Origin: Timema cristinae
Lineage: Eukaryota; Arthropoda; Insecta; Phasmatodea; Timematidae
Direction: 5' to 3'
NCBI GenBank assembly: GCA_039000515.1
Contig: JBCFYV010000012.1
Location: 90,649,588 to 90,713,587 of the forward strand
Length of the DNA: 64,000 bases
The notes under the pieces: model-generated
What the model saw: only the letters and a program-made list of their open reading frames with translations
Databases searched by the model: none
What the model was told of the DNA's origin: nothing
In this document: one piece after another, positions 10,930 to 19,440 of the stretch
How the letters are laid out: every line of letters begins with the position of its first letter
How positions within the stretch are numbered: position 1 is the stretch's first letter
Program-made: the position numbers and the translations under genes

Positions 10930-11440
10930 GGTCTTGAGATTACGGTGGATGATGTTGAGGTATATGTTTTCCAGAATTCAAAAATGTGTCTTAAAATTTA
11001 GTCTGTCTGTCTTTACCTAGGACTACCAAATGAAGCTGTTTGATGGATTTCGTACAAACTTGATAATTAGATGTTACATGGTCACACGTCAAGAGCAAAA
11101 GTCGTTATATTTATCCCAGCCATAAGATTAAACTGATGATTGATTTTTGAAAATGTGAAATTTTTAGAAAATGACTAACAATTTGGCTCACCATTTATAT
11201 TTTAACAGTATTTCGTGTGATTATAAATAAAAATTATTAGGAGACTTTTTAAGGGAAGTTTATTGATTACCGAATTTAAAAATGTTGTTTCTGTACGATA
11301 AACTATATGAAAAAGAATGTATGATATTTTCGTACCAATTATTTTTATTTTTATACTCTTAAAAATATCTAGAAGCCAAAGTAAAGCATGTATAGAATTC
11401 GTATTCGTTGTTTGATTAGTAATCAATAAAAATTAATAAA
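10930..11440. repeat. Interspersed repeat F (copy 2)
   Basis: It shares with 26270-26800 the phrases AAAAATGTGTCTTA, TCTGT(C/A)TGTA, AACTTGA(T/C)AATTAGATGTTA and a following A/T-rich tail. It looks like a decayed dispersed repeat. Its class is unknown. Confidence 0.5.
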
Positions 11441-11557
11441 TTTCTCTCAATTAGACTTTCTATTTTCTCTCTAGATGAATGCTAAAGGAGTTCCTTTTAA
11501 AATAGTGTCCACACTATTTTGCCAGTACGTATTATCACCGACTTCAACCCTCTAGGC

Positions 11558-11892
11558 CAGCGTTTTTCAAACTGTGCTCTGCGGGGGAGCCCTTGGGCCA
11601 TCATGAGGCAATAATATTATTTATTTGTTTTCCGTTCTATAAAATAACACCACTAATTAGAATTGCCAATTTTTGCAAAACTCAGTAAGGAACATTTGCC
11701 AAACTTGCAGCCAAAACATGTGATTCTCGTTTATTATATACTTTGATGCTTGTAAGATTTAACTGTCTTTATTGAATGTTCATAATATAAGTGTAAGGCT
11801 TTAGTTTTAGATGATAGCAGCAGTATGTTGTTTTTTTTTTTGTGGTTTTTTGTACAAGGCCTACTTTGGTTTAAAATATTTGGAATTCCCTG
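11558..11892. mobile_element. Short non-autonomous hAT element
   Basis: The left end CAGCGTTTTTCAAACTGTG and right end (inverted CAGGGAATTCCAAATATTTT) have the CAG...TTCAAA style of hAT ends. The flanks CTCTAGGC (11550-11557) and CTCTAAGC (11893-11900) match at 7 of 8 bases, which fits the 8-bp duplication of this superfamily. No coding capacity. Confidence 0.6.
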
Positions 11893-12725
11893 CTCTAAGC
11901 TACACGAACAGAATGAAAAGAATTAGTGTTAATGAACTGTGCCAGTACACGCCTGAATATAGGATAAGGAAAAAAAAACCTCAAATGCAACCGGCAGGTA
12001 TCAAATTCTGACCGCATGCGTCAAAGGCCAGGCGCACCAACATCTTGTCTAACCTGACCAGTAAATGTGTAGAAGGTTAGAAGGTTAATATTGGTTCAGT
12101 CAGACAATAAATCAAAAAACAATTATTTTTATTCATTGCAGTTGTAAAAAAATTGTTTTTTTAAAAAAAATCGTCCATAAAATTAATTTTTGATTCGCTA
12201 ATTTTAGTGTGGTGGCCCTGGTAAATCACTCTGTGATAGGTCGGATTTGGTCACGTGACCACGCCTCCTGCTCTCTGATTGGCTGAGCCCCTCCTTCACC
12301 ACCCCTCCTTTCCCTGACCTACTTTCCCCTCCTCCTTCCCCTCCCCTACAGCCGGCAAACCCGGACATGTTGGTTCTTGCTGATTAATTATTAATGATTG
12401 TTAATTAATTATTGTTAATTGGTAGGATAGAGGTGTTGGAGATTTTATTTATTGCAGGTATAAGCCGGACATGTTGGTTCTTGATGATTGTTTATTTATG
12501 GGCATACAGTCCTTGACGTTTCGGAACGAAGCTTGCGCTACGGCTGACAGGCCTAGAATGAACATTGGCTCTTCAGTCAGAAGGCTCTGACCCGGAACAA
12601 GCAGCATGAACCTTGCGCTATGGTGGTCGGTGGTAGAGTGTGGTAATTGGTTCACCCTGCCTTGAGACCCCCCTCCTCCTTCGCCACCCTGACGCCAGAC
12701 TGCCTGGGGCGACAAGTGACCTCAA
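11893..12725. other. Spacer flanking the Polinton-like block
   Basis: No gene called. CCGGACATGTTGGTTCTTG occurs twice (12361 and 12464). A perfect palindrome GGTCACGTGACC lies near 12249. Pyrimidine-rich GC DNA runs 12260-12350. This may already belong to the virus-like element, but its outer edge could not be placed. Confidence 0.35.
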
Positions 12726-13252
12726 CAACCTTGGGTTTTTCCAATGACGTAATCATTGCGTGTTATGTCGCAACCCTGGCGCCAGGTTGGCGAGCAGACA
12801 AGACAAGTTGGGACAAGAATAGATCGTGACCTCAGCAACCTGGGTTTTTCCTATGACGTAATCATTGCGTGTTATGTCGCAACTCTAGCTCTAGCATCTC
12901 TAATTATGTACAATCAGGGGCCTCGGAATCCACAGTTAGGGGCCACTACCCCATCACAAGTCTACTAAAATTGGTTGTTTGGTAGCGTCTGTCAAAAAGC
13001 ACGGCTGCAGGTATCCGTCCAGGACCGTCGGCAACCTGGCAACCCTCGGTTTTCTACAGCACAAGCAGGGGCCGCGGAATCAACAGTTAGGGATCTCAGC
13101 AACATGTGTTTTTTTCTATGACGTAATCATTGGGTATTATGTCGCAACTCTACCAGACACATGCACAATCAGGGGCCTCGGAATCCATAGTTAGGGGCCG
13201 CTATCCCCCGTCACAAGTCTACTAAAATTGGTTGTTTGGTAGCGTCTGTCGA
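12726..13252. repeat. Duplicated module with CRE-like motifs
   Basis: TGACGTAATCATTG occurs at 12745, 12854 and 13119, each followed by a TTATGTCGCAAC-type segment. A longer partner block containing CAGGGGCCTCGGAATCCA and GTCTACTAAAATTGGTTGTT occurs at about 12913-12994 and 13168-13252. TGACGTAA is the CRE/ATF core. The block lies 0.5-1 kb before the first + strand ORF of the virus-like element. Confidence 0.65.
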
Positions 13253-13394
13253 AATGCATGGATGTAGAAATGTTCCTCCACCCGCAGCTCTCCCCGAGTG
13301 AGATTCGAACCCATAACATGTACCCGACCCCCAATACCCCCTAGGAAAGATATAACAGAGCTAAATACCTGGCGTGTTGACAAGGCATTGATAG

Positions 13395-13690
13395 ATATCG
13401 CCCTTTGTTTTCCCTGGTGACAGGCCGACAAGACGAGTTGAGGCAAGACGTGACGTTTGCAAAGGGTTTTCCATGCGTGGGCTTGACGGCCACAACAAGA
13501 CGAGTTGAGACAAGAATAGATATAGAGGTCACCGACCTTGGCAACCTGGGTTTACCCTGGCGCCAGTTTGGCGGGTATAGAAGACGTGTCGAGACAAGAA
13601 TATATCGTGACGTTTGCACAGGGTTTTCCCGGGCGCCAGCTTGGCGGTCCAACAAGACGAGTTGAGACACGAATAGAGAGTGACCCTGTT
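13395..13690. repeat. Irregular tandem array upstream of the + strand promoter
   Basis: Repeated phrases are ACAAGACGAGTTGAGACA(A/C)G, CGTGACGTTTGCA(A/C)AGGGTT and GGCGCCAG(T/C)TTGGCGG. Related phrases also occur near 12780-12830. Several frames are open on both strands, which reflects base composition and repetition. Confidence 0.65.
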
Positions 13691-13720
13691 CTTCTCGTGA
13701 CGTCGATCGAGAGGGGGGGC

Positions 13721-13727
13721 TATAAAG
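13721..13727 (+). promoter_or_regulatory. TATA box for the + strand cluster
   Basis: TATAAAG follows a G-run and lies 52 bases before the ATG at 13779. A GTGACGTCG CRE-like site lies about 20 bases upstream. Spacing fits a core promoter whose transcript would start near 13750. Confidence 0.6.
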
Positions 13728-13778
13728 AGGGGTCCCCACTTGGTTGTGTATTTATAAGCGTTTGTAGAGCAGCTCAAG

Positions 13779-14069
13779 ATGGACGAGTTACAGCAGCTGG
13801 TAAATATTGTCGACGCCGTACAGACCGTCAAATTGTGTGATCTAACCGTAGATCAAAAATACTCGGTTGATAAATTAAAAGCGGTCAATACAAAGTTCGG
13901 GAGACGTCTAATAGCCTATCTAGACGGCGAGTTTTGTGTATTTTTACCGTGTCGTTTTGGTACTCTAACAGATGAAGAGGTGTGTGACTTAAATAGAGAA
14001 AAACTGGTATTTACCTGCACCGGAGTAAAACCCAGTTCACCTACCATTGTGAACTTTGAACGCGTTTAA
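13779..14069 (+). CDS. Small virus-like-element protein, 96 aa (ORF1)
   Basis: An intact ORF starting in a good context (CAAGATGG) after a TATA box. The central part reads like a compact beta-rich domain: TVKLCDL...KYSVDKLKAVNTKFG...AYLDGEFCVFLPCRFGTLTDEE. It resembles a small protein I associate with Polinton-type elements, possibly an OB-fold nucleic-acid binder. That function is inference only. It is first in a compact + strand cluster, opposite in direction to the integrase and ATPase genes. It carries no stop or frameshift, in contrast to those genes. Confidence 0.65.
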   Translation: MDELQQLVNIVDAVQTVKLCDLTVDQKYSVDKLKAVNTKFGRRLIAYLDGEFCVFLPCRFGTLTDEEVCDLNREKLVFTCTGVKPSSPTIVNFERV

Positions 14070-14147
14070 GAGACACGGCAGTTAACAACAACGGGCAGCG
14101 GAGCATAGTGGACTTTACAGAACGTTTAGCTCTCAGGTACGCTCACC

Positions 14148-14372
14148 ATGCTTCGATCCGGCTATATTAATTTAATGTTTGTGGGCCATAAGATGGAGGG
14201 GCGAGCCTATATGACGGGAGAGAATGTTCACAGTGTGGTGGTGAGTGATAGACAGGTAATTTACAAAGTAGAGGAGCGAGGCTACATAGAGTTTTGTGAC
14301 TCTACCTGTCGCGCGATAAGAGCGACGGGAAGTACTACCCTACGAGAGAATTGTGGAAACGTATATGTGTGA
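14148..14372 (+). CDS. Small ORF2 of the virus-like element, 74 aa
   Basis: It starts at ATG 14148 (CACCATGC context), 78 bases after ORF1 ends. The predicted protein has no signal peptide or membrane segment and alternates short hydrophobic strands with charged turns (VVVSDRQVIYKVEERGYIEF). I do not recognise a family. Its stop TGA overlaps the ATG of ORF3 within the string ATGTGTGA, an overlap of 8 bases. That is typical of compact viral gene layout and supports both starts. Confidence 0.5.
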   Translation: MLRSGYINLMFVGHKMEGRAYMTGENVHSVVVSDRQVIYKVEERGYIEFCDSTCRAIRATGSTTLRENCGNVYV

Positions 14373-14685
14373 TGTAACGTGCGCCGTTTACAATTTCTGC
14401 AAGGGGGACGTGGTAGCTGTGTTACCCCGACCGCCACCGCCGCCCTTCCGAGCTCCACACCACCCATCACCGTACTTCACGCCGCCACCGCCGCCCTCAG
14501 AGACACAGGCGTACACACCACCAGAGACATCTACCTACCAGGCATCAGACTCGCCCGAATACCCACCACCAGAGTCGTCTGTCTACCAGTCACCTGCGTG
14601 CCCGCAGTCAGAGGCGTCAGATTCATCGGCGTACCCACCATCAGAGTCAGCTGAGTGCCCACCACCACCGGAGGTAAAGTCCTAA
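14365..14685 (+). CDS. Proline-rich ORF3 of the virus-like element
   Basis: From ATG 14365 the frame encodes about 106 aa. A short N-terminal part with three cysteines (MCDVTCAVYNFCKGDVV) is followed by a long Pro/Ser/Tyr/Glu-rich tail with PPPP runs and repeated YPPSES / YQSP-type motifs. No enzyme motif is visible. A possible 5' splice site lies inside the last codons (CCGGAG/GTAAAG at 14672/14673), and a possible 3' site lies 75 bases later (AAAATTATAG ending about 14746). Splicing would replace the last two codons with a hydrophobic extension. The PPxY-like and low-complexity tail could be a late-domain or scaffold-type sequence, but that is speculation. Confidence 0.5.
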   Translation: MCDVTCAVYNFCKGDVVAVLPRPPPPPFRAPHHPSPYFTPPPPPSETQAYTPPETSTYQASDSPEYPPPESSVYQSPACPQSEASDSSAYPPSESAECPPPPEVKS

Positions 14686-14751
14686 GAACCCGTAAATCTC
14701 GAGGATTTAACAATTTACAAAAATTATTCAAATGTTAAAATTATAGGTGAA

Positions 14752-14910
14752 ATGCCCGCCGACTACATTCTCAGCCTGGGCAGTTTCGGTAACATTTTCC
14801 TTCCAAAGTCAATATATTATTTGGATTGTAAGCGCTTTAAATCTAAAGCACGCTGTATGATGTATCTCGGAGGACAAAGTGTGATGTTTAAAAGTGAATT
14901 AATAAACTAG
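14752..14910 (+). CDS. Short ORF4, 52 aa
   Basis: It starts at ATG 14752, 66 bases after ORF3 ends, and closes with TAG at 14908-14910. The AATAAA at 14901-14906 overlaps its last codons. Sequence such as GSFGNIFLPKSIYYLDCKRF looks protein-like but is not recognised. It may be translated alone or be part of a spliced product joined to ORF3 in another frame. Confidence 0.3.
   Translation: MPADYILSLGSFGNIFLPKSIYYLDCKRFKSKARCMMYLGGQSVMFKSELIN
14901..14906 (+). promoter_or_regulatory. Polyadenylation signal AATAAA
   Basis: A canonical hexamer at the end of the + strand ORF cluster, overlapping the end of ORF4. It is well placed to end the transcript begun at the TATA box at 13721. Confidence 0.45.
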
Positions 14911-15360
14911 ACGTACTCTGCTGCTGTCATTGGAGCTAGTGGTGACTTTGAAAAAACGTTAGTTTGTGAGTAGAGCGAGTGTTTATTTCTTTTGCTGCAT
15001 CTGTCTTTTATATAAGTTTATACTATATATAATATAAATAAAACCTTTATATCAAATTATATTATACCTCTTTTCATTTTTGGTAGTAGTACTTTCGTGG
15101 ACTTAGAATATTTTTGTTTGATTTTAAATATTGTATTAGGAGATTATAAGTATCTAGGAGGTGGCGAACCAACTTTTTACTCTTTGTTTACATTTAGTAA
15201 CCATGGTAACGCATTAATTGTAGTAACTACATATCTACCAATTTATTATCATCTGTAATATATATACCTGGCTTAACCTAATATCCTTTATCAATTAATA
15301 ATTGTATGTCAATAATAGGTTTGCACACGTTTCATAAATCTACTATCACTGAGAGTTAGT
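14911..15360. other. AT-rich spacer between the + and - gene sets
   Basis: No ORF of interest. A second AATAAA lies near 15043 on +. Confidence 0.4.
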
Positions 15361-15640
15361 CAACGTGGACTCTTTACGTTCACCTAAAACCAATCGCAGA
15401 ACAGAAACCAGGTCACGTGACGAGCTCTGAAAACCAATCGCTAGGTTTCAGCCTCGTAGGCGTGAGATGTTCTGTTAAAAGTTCAACTCATACCTCTTTA
15501 GACCGCTCTACCATGAGATCTTAGTCACGGAAGAACCAATCTAATATCAAAAAACCATCTCGAATCAATGCGCATGCGCTGTAGAACTAGAAGGAAACAA
15601 GTAAGCTTCTTTACTCGCTTTTGTGAGATATTTGTAGCAA
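15361..15640. repeat. Interspersed repeat G (copy 1)
   Basis: This is an inverted relative of about 33711-33955. Shared landmarks are the AACCA(A/G)(T/C)CGCAGAACAGAAAC block, a CACGTG near the AGAGCTC-type segment, CCATCTC(A/G)AATCA and a GCGCATGCGC palindrome. It sits in the gap between the two gene sets of the virus-like element. Confidence 0.55.
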
Positions 15641-16114
15641 CCCGTTAACAGCCTGCACCAAATACCAATCAACTCTTGAGACACAGTCGGCTAGAAATGG
15701 TAAATTTACACCAACATTAATGTACGTGGATCATTTCTGGTTAAACATTAATGGAGATAAAGAGCTAATAGAAGTTTCTAATACTGAACATTGTCGAAAT
15801 ATTAAATGATATTTGTATAAAAACTTCATTGAAAAGGCCATTTTCTGACATTTTAGAATGTCTTCACAGATAAGGACTGTGCACAGACACATTTCTTGTC
15901 TTTTACTTTCCCTTTTACTCCCAAACCTCGCGCGAGCTGAGTTGGGACTGCTAGGATTAAAGGCGGGGTGCTAGTGAGCATCAGTTTAGTGCAGTATTTT
16001 TGCAGTTTTTAAAGCACAAACATTTTTTGGCCAAAATAAATCAAATATTTCTTCTATAGAATCATAGAGTTTAGTTTTCTGCACATGCTAATCTAAATAG
16101 TTGTTGAATATCTG
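15641..16114. other. No recognisable feature
   Basis: This spacer downstream of the integrase gene (read on -) shows no gene. Confidence 0.4.
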
Positions 16115-17068
16115 TCACGAGCATGGCAGCATTTGGTGACAAACTTTTTCAGGGAGACGTACGCGTTGCAATTCAGGTTCGTAAAACGTCCCCTCCACTT
16201 CCTCGCCGTCAAGATCGGTGAGTTTGTAGACGACAGGTTGTCGCAACACGACACTGCTGACTTTGAAAATCACTTCGCTCCAATTGCTTTCCTAGCCCTT
16301 TTCAAACAGCATTTTGGATTTGCTAATACGCACCGTGTCACCGACTTTTATTTTAGGCTTCGAGTTTGGACGCCTTTTGCCGTACAGATTATCTCTGACT
16401 TGAAGCACATTAGTTTCTAAAACGTCGGCGGGCGCCATCTTGATACTGGAATACTTGGAGCCGTTGTAAGCGTCGACTAGAGCTTGGAGGACGTCCACAT
16501 ACAGATACGTGTTATTTTTGGTAAAGTAGCGCCACATGCGTCCTTTCAGAGTTCTATTGAACCGTTCCACGATGCTTACCTTCACGTCTGGATTATGAGT
16601 GGTGTAGTAATGCACGCCTTCTTGCTTGAGAAATTTCCGGACTAGACGTGCCGTGAACTCTGTCCCCTTGTTCGTCTGTATACTTAGAGGTTTACGGCCG
16701 CTTTGCTTGAAAATGTCCCGAAAGGCGTCTCTCACTACGCTCCCCGTCTTGGATGGAAGCGTCCTCGCCCAGGCCATCTTACTAAACACGTCGATGACGG
16801 TGAGCAAGTACACTGCACCATCGTTGTATTTTCTGAGACTTCTCATATCGTTGAGATCGGCTTGCCAGAGATCGTCAATGTTTGACACCACGTACTTGTT
16901 GCGTGGAAATTTTTTTAGCACAGGTTTGTGTAGGGTATAAGCGTCCTGCGCACGAAGCCATTCTCATACTTTTTCGGGATCTTTTTTGGACGCCTTTATG
17001 AGTGACGCCGCCCCTGCAAACCCTGCAGGATGAGAAGGGTTGTAGTAGATGTCGGCTAGACGTTCCAT
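16115..17068 (-). pseudogene. Polinton-type rve integrase, broken
   Basis: The frame runs from ATG 17068 to TGA 16115-16117, 318 codons without indels. TGA at codon 35 (16964-16966) and TAG at codon 259 (16292-16294) interrupt it. An early NPSHPAGFAG segment and QDAYTLHKP motif precede the rve core. Core residues are D71 in LWQADL and E168 in IVERFNRT. The position of the second catalytic Asp is Asn at codon 133 (QTNKGTEF), so the triad is lost. A chromodomain-like C-terminal tail (FKVS...VVYKLTDLDGEEVEG...FYEPELQ) follows the second stop. In intact elements this enzyme inserts the element DNA into the host chromosome. Its ATG shares one base with the stop of the gene before it (TAATG). Confidence 0.9.
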
Positions 17069-17877
17069 TAAGCTCTGAACGGCAGCCACTTGTTTTCATC
17101 CACCCTTTTCAGTTTCTTCTTCTTTGGACGTTGCGATGGTGTAAGTGGTTGTGGTACGGGCGTCGGATCTCTAATGGGTGCCAAACGTTTCGGGTTTACA
17201 TTATTATTATTATTATTATTAGCACCGCGTCTTACTACCCATTCGGGTTATACTCACTTACGCTAATGTGTTATGGTAGGGTGTTTGTGAGATGAAATGA
17301 AGGACCTACAGTTTAACGTGGAATCCGAACCACGGTGGTGGCCTGGCATTCGGGTTTACAATAAATTCTTTCGGAACGTTTATATTTTGCAGCGCCGTGA
17401 GAAACTCTCGCCACCCTGACAATTCGTTGTGTCTTCTTGCTCTGACCAGATCGTTGACTAAATCCACAATATTGGATCCACGAAGAGGGTATCTTGAATA
17501 CTCACTTCGCCATTTGAGTCCCAAGAGATGCCGCCTCGGGACTTAATATGTTCTAGTAAAAGTTCAGCTTTTTTACGTGCCTGTGCTGGTACAGTATTAA
17601 GTACAGTTGGGATGGGAAGTACAGACACTTCAGGGGTGGTGGCGGTGGTGGTTTCAGATGGCGGAGGGTGTTGACTAAAGTGTAGATAGCGCTGTAGCAC
17701 TTGTTGGTATAAAGTCCATTTAGACTTGTCGTCAAGTTTTGAAGCGAGGATTTTTTCCATTTCCTTGTCCAACTCGGAGACCACTAGATTTGTTGCCGAA
17801 GCCGTTTGTTGGTGGTGTTGCTCGTAATGGTGTAATGTTTCCGGGGACACCAATATCATCTTTTTCGTGTGTTCCAT
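17068..17877 (-). pseudogene. Unknown virus-like-element gene, broken by frameshift and SINE
   Basis: The ATG at 17877 lies three bases after the stop of the pX-like gene. The first part (MEHTKKMILVSPETLHHYEQ...) is followed by a helical region (LDKEMEKILASKLDDKSKWT) and a Pro/Thr linker. A frameshift near 17460-17525 moves the frame into one containing IVDLVNDLVRARRHNELSGW. A SINE then interrupts it at 17201-17350, after which a Lys-rich end (RPKKKKLKRVDENKWLPF) closes with TAA 17068-17070. It resembles a protein of unknown function that sits between pX and integrase in related elements. The WREFL...INVPKEFIVN segment fits that. Function is unknown. Confidence 0.7.
17201..17350 (-). mobile_element. 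5'-truncated SINE B inserted in the element gene
   Basis: It is flanked by an exact 10-bp duplication CGGGTTTACA (17191-17200 and 17351-17360). The 3' tail is (ATT)n at the left, then GCACCGCGTCTTACTACCC. The copy stops at GGCCTGGCATT on the 5' side. The structure is that of target-primed reverse transcription with 5' truncation, and it proves that the SINE family was active after the virus-like element arrived. Confidence 0.9.
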
Positions 17878-17880
17878 TTT

Positions 17881-18213
17881 TTACTTGTTGAATAAGGAAC
17901 CGAGGACCCCGCTGATTAAAGGGGCTAAAAGTAAGGGCAAGAACGCTCCTCCTTTCTGAACGAGTAGTCGTCTCTTCTTCTTCCAGCACTCTCCTCGTTT
18001 GACCAGCTTGCGCAACATCTGCTTGTGATCACGTAACTTTGTCTTCTGCGCATTTTTCAGCGGCACCCGCCCTTTTAAAGTATTGTAGGCACACTCGCAA
18101 ACAGAGTCAACCAGTTTCTTGTAGGCCGTTTTCATCAAGGCGACTCGTTGTTGCGGGTTCATGCGATACATCGCACGTAGCAGAGGGGCCTGCTTCAGCA
18201 CTTTGGAACTCAT
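17881..18213 (-). CDS. pX-like small core/membrane-active protein
   Basis: An intact 110-aa ORF from ATG 18213 to TAA 17881-17883. It is strongly basic, with many Lys/Arg in the middle (LKNAQKTKLRDHKQMLRKLV, then CWKKKRR). It ends with a glycine-containing hydrophobic stretch (GGAFLPLLLAPLISGVLGSL). This basic-then-hydrophobic layout is typical of the adenovirus pX/mu-like proteins reported in Polintons and adintoviruses, where they are thought to be virion core or membrane-active components. It starts two bases after the ATPase stop and ends three bases before the next ATG. A TATA box lies 38-44 bases upstream, inside the end of the ATPase gene. Confidence 0.75.
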   Translation of the reverse strand: MSSKVLKQAPLLRAMYRMNPQQRVALMKTAYKKLVDSVCECAYNTLKGRVPLKNAQKTKLRDHKQMLRKLVKRGECWKKKRRLLVQKGGAFLPLLLAPLISGVLGSLFNK

Positions 18214-18215
18214 GG

Positions 18216-18872
18216 TTATGAAATGATCTGTAAGCGGGAAGTGTCGGTGTTTTTATAGCTTTTGTGCGGTAGATACACGCAACAGCCGACATTTGTGCGG
18301 GTTCTATATCTGAACCATTCTGGTGTACCTTGTTTGAAATCTAGTAATATATAACCGTGAGGCGTACTTGTAGCATCGGTGTAAGCCTCTTGTAAAACAC
18401 GGGGATTTTCAGGACAGACTTATCGTGCAAAGTGTTGAATCTGAGCTTTATCCCTGGGATTTTTAAAAAGCACGATATGTGCGTTTAAGGAAATGACTCT
18501 TTGGCCCTTGCCCTGATGGAATATATTTTGTGTAAGGTACATGACGCTAATATTTTGATGGTGGAATCCTTTGGTGAAAAGATCGACGACCACTTCGTTG
18601 GCTTCACGCATCAGGTCGTCCAGGATAATCAGCTGTGGAGAGTCATTACAGACGTCATCCATTTCCGGCAAACCCTTACAGAATATGACGTGGGGACTTG
18701 TCCCGTCTTGTTCGAATCCCGGTTGCCATAAAGCATAATATCATGTGATTTTATCAAATTTAACGTCACATATTGTGTCCAAGTGACGGATAAAGTCTGC
18801 TACAAAATGTGACTTTACACAGCCGGAAGGGCCGCTTATGATGGCCGAAATTGGATGTTTCAACTTGTCCAT
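18216..18872 (-). pseudogene. FtsK/HerA-type genome-packaging ATPase, broken
   Basis: The frame is 219 codons with no indel. TGA stands at codon 44 (18741-18743), where relatives usually have Trp, and TAA at codon 151 (18420-18422). The Walker A region reads GPSGCVKS at codons 14-21, with Val where a Gly or Ser is expected before the Lys. Walker B is PQLIILDDL near codons 74-83. Further family motifs are NISVMYLTQNIF, LNAHIVLFKNPRD and, after the second stop, GYILLDFKQGTP. In intact relatives this motor packs the genome into the capsid. It is first in the - strand gene run and is followed after two bases by the pX-like gene. Confidence 0.85.
18251..18257 (-). promoter_or_regulatory. TATA box for the pX-like gene
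   Basis: Read on the - strand, GCTATAAAAACACC lies 38 bases before the ATG at 18213. The site sits inside the C-terminal coding part of the ATPase, so the pX-like gene could be transcribed separately from it. Confidence 0.6.
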
Positions 18873-18910
18873 AATGTTTGAGACTGAGCTTATAAGCTAT
18901 ATGAGCTTGT

Positions 18911-18917
18911 ATTTATA
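18911..18917 (-). promoter_or_regulatory. TATA box for the ATPase gene
   Basis: Read on the - strand, CCTATAAATACAAG lies about 40 bases before the ATG at 18872. It matches the spacing seen for the other two TATA boxes of this element. Confidence 0.55.
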
Positions 18918-18959
18918 GGATAGGAGGGAGGTGTGGGGTATAGACATTAAAACACAAAC

Positions 18960-19130
18960 ATAACAATTTTTACAATATTTATTTGGTCATGAAAAAGTAT
19001 ATACACAGTGTAAAGTATACTGTGAATATTTACAATATATAATTATTAGTATAAATATAACTGGTTTTGTTTACAATATTTATTTACACACAGTGAAAAG
19101 TATACTGTGAATATTTACAATAGGGGGAAT
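18960..19130. repeat. Direct repeat with AATAAA on the - strand
   Basis: TTTACAATATTTATTT and AGTATACTGTGAATATTTAC occur twice (about 18970-19040 and 19070-19122). Read on - the first phrase contains AATAAA, so it may hold the polyadenylation end of a lost - strand gene of the element further right. Confidence 0.5.
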
Positions 19131-19261
19131 AGTGGCCTCGGTACTAAATAAAGATGGTTTCAATTTAAAATAAAATAAATATATATTCAATTTATTATAT
19201 ATATTTGAATAGATTTAAAATAAAAATGTATACAATCAGTTTATTATACTTGACTAGAAAG

Positions 19262-19440
19262 AAGTTTAACGTGGAATCCGAACCACGGTGGAGGCCTGGC
19301 ATTCCTCACATTCACAAGATGTCTTGTCAGAGGTGAAGGAAGGGTTCGGTAATCAAATAAATCTGTGCCGGGACCAAAGATTGAACCCCGGACCCCAGCA
19401 TAGAAGTTTGACACCTTACCCCTAGACCACCAGGTCACCC
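19262..19440 (-). repeat. SINE, family B, head half only
   Basis: The - strand copy keeps the tRNA-like head (ACCTTACCCCTAGACCACCA on +) and the GAATGCCAGGCC / GTTTAACGTGGAATCCGAAC region. It lacks the shared 3' tail. Confidence 0.8.

Larger units (their letters stand above)
12726..19130. mobile_element. Degraded Polinton/adintovirus-like element (extent approximate)
   Basis: The block holds an rve integrase, an FtsK/HerA-type packaging ATPase, a pX-like small protein and small + strand ORFs. This combination is known from Polintons (Mavericks) and adintoviruses. Gene packing, TATA boxes and base composition differ from the host DNA around it. I saw no protein-primed polymerase, major or minor capsid, or protease gene, and no clear terminal inverted repeats, so it is a partial copy. 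The ATPase, the integrase and the unknown gene between them are all broken, while the small + strand ORFs and the pX-like ORF are intact. The outer limits given are where recognisable element-type sequence stops. Confidence 0.75.

Noticed and set aside
13338..13840. Overlapping 86-132 codon frames on both strands
   Set aside because: They run through GC-rich repeats upstream of the TATA box and disagree with each other. None has homology-like motifs.
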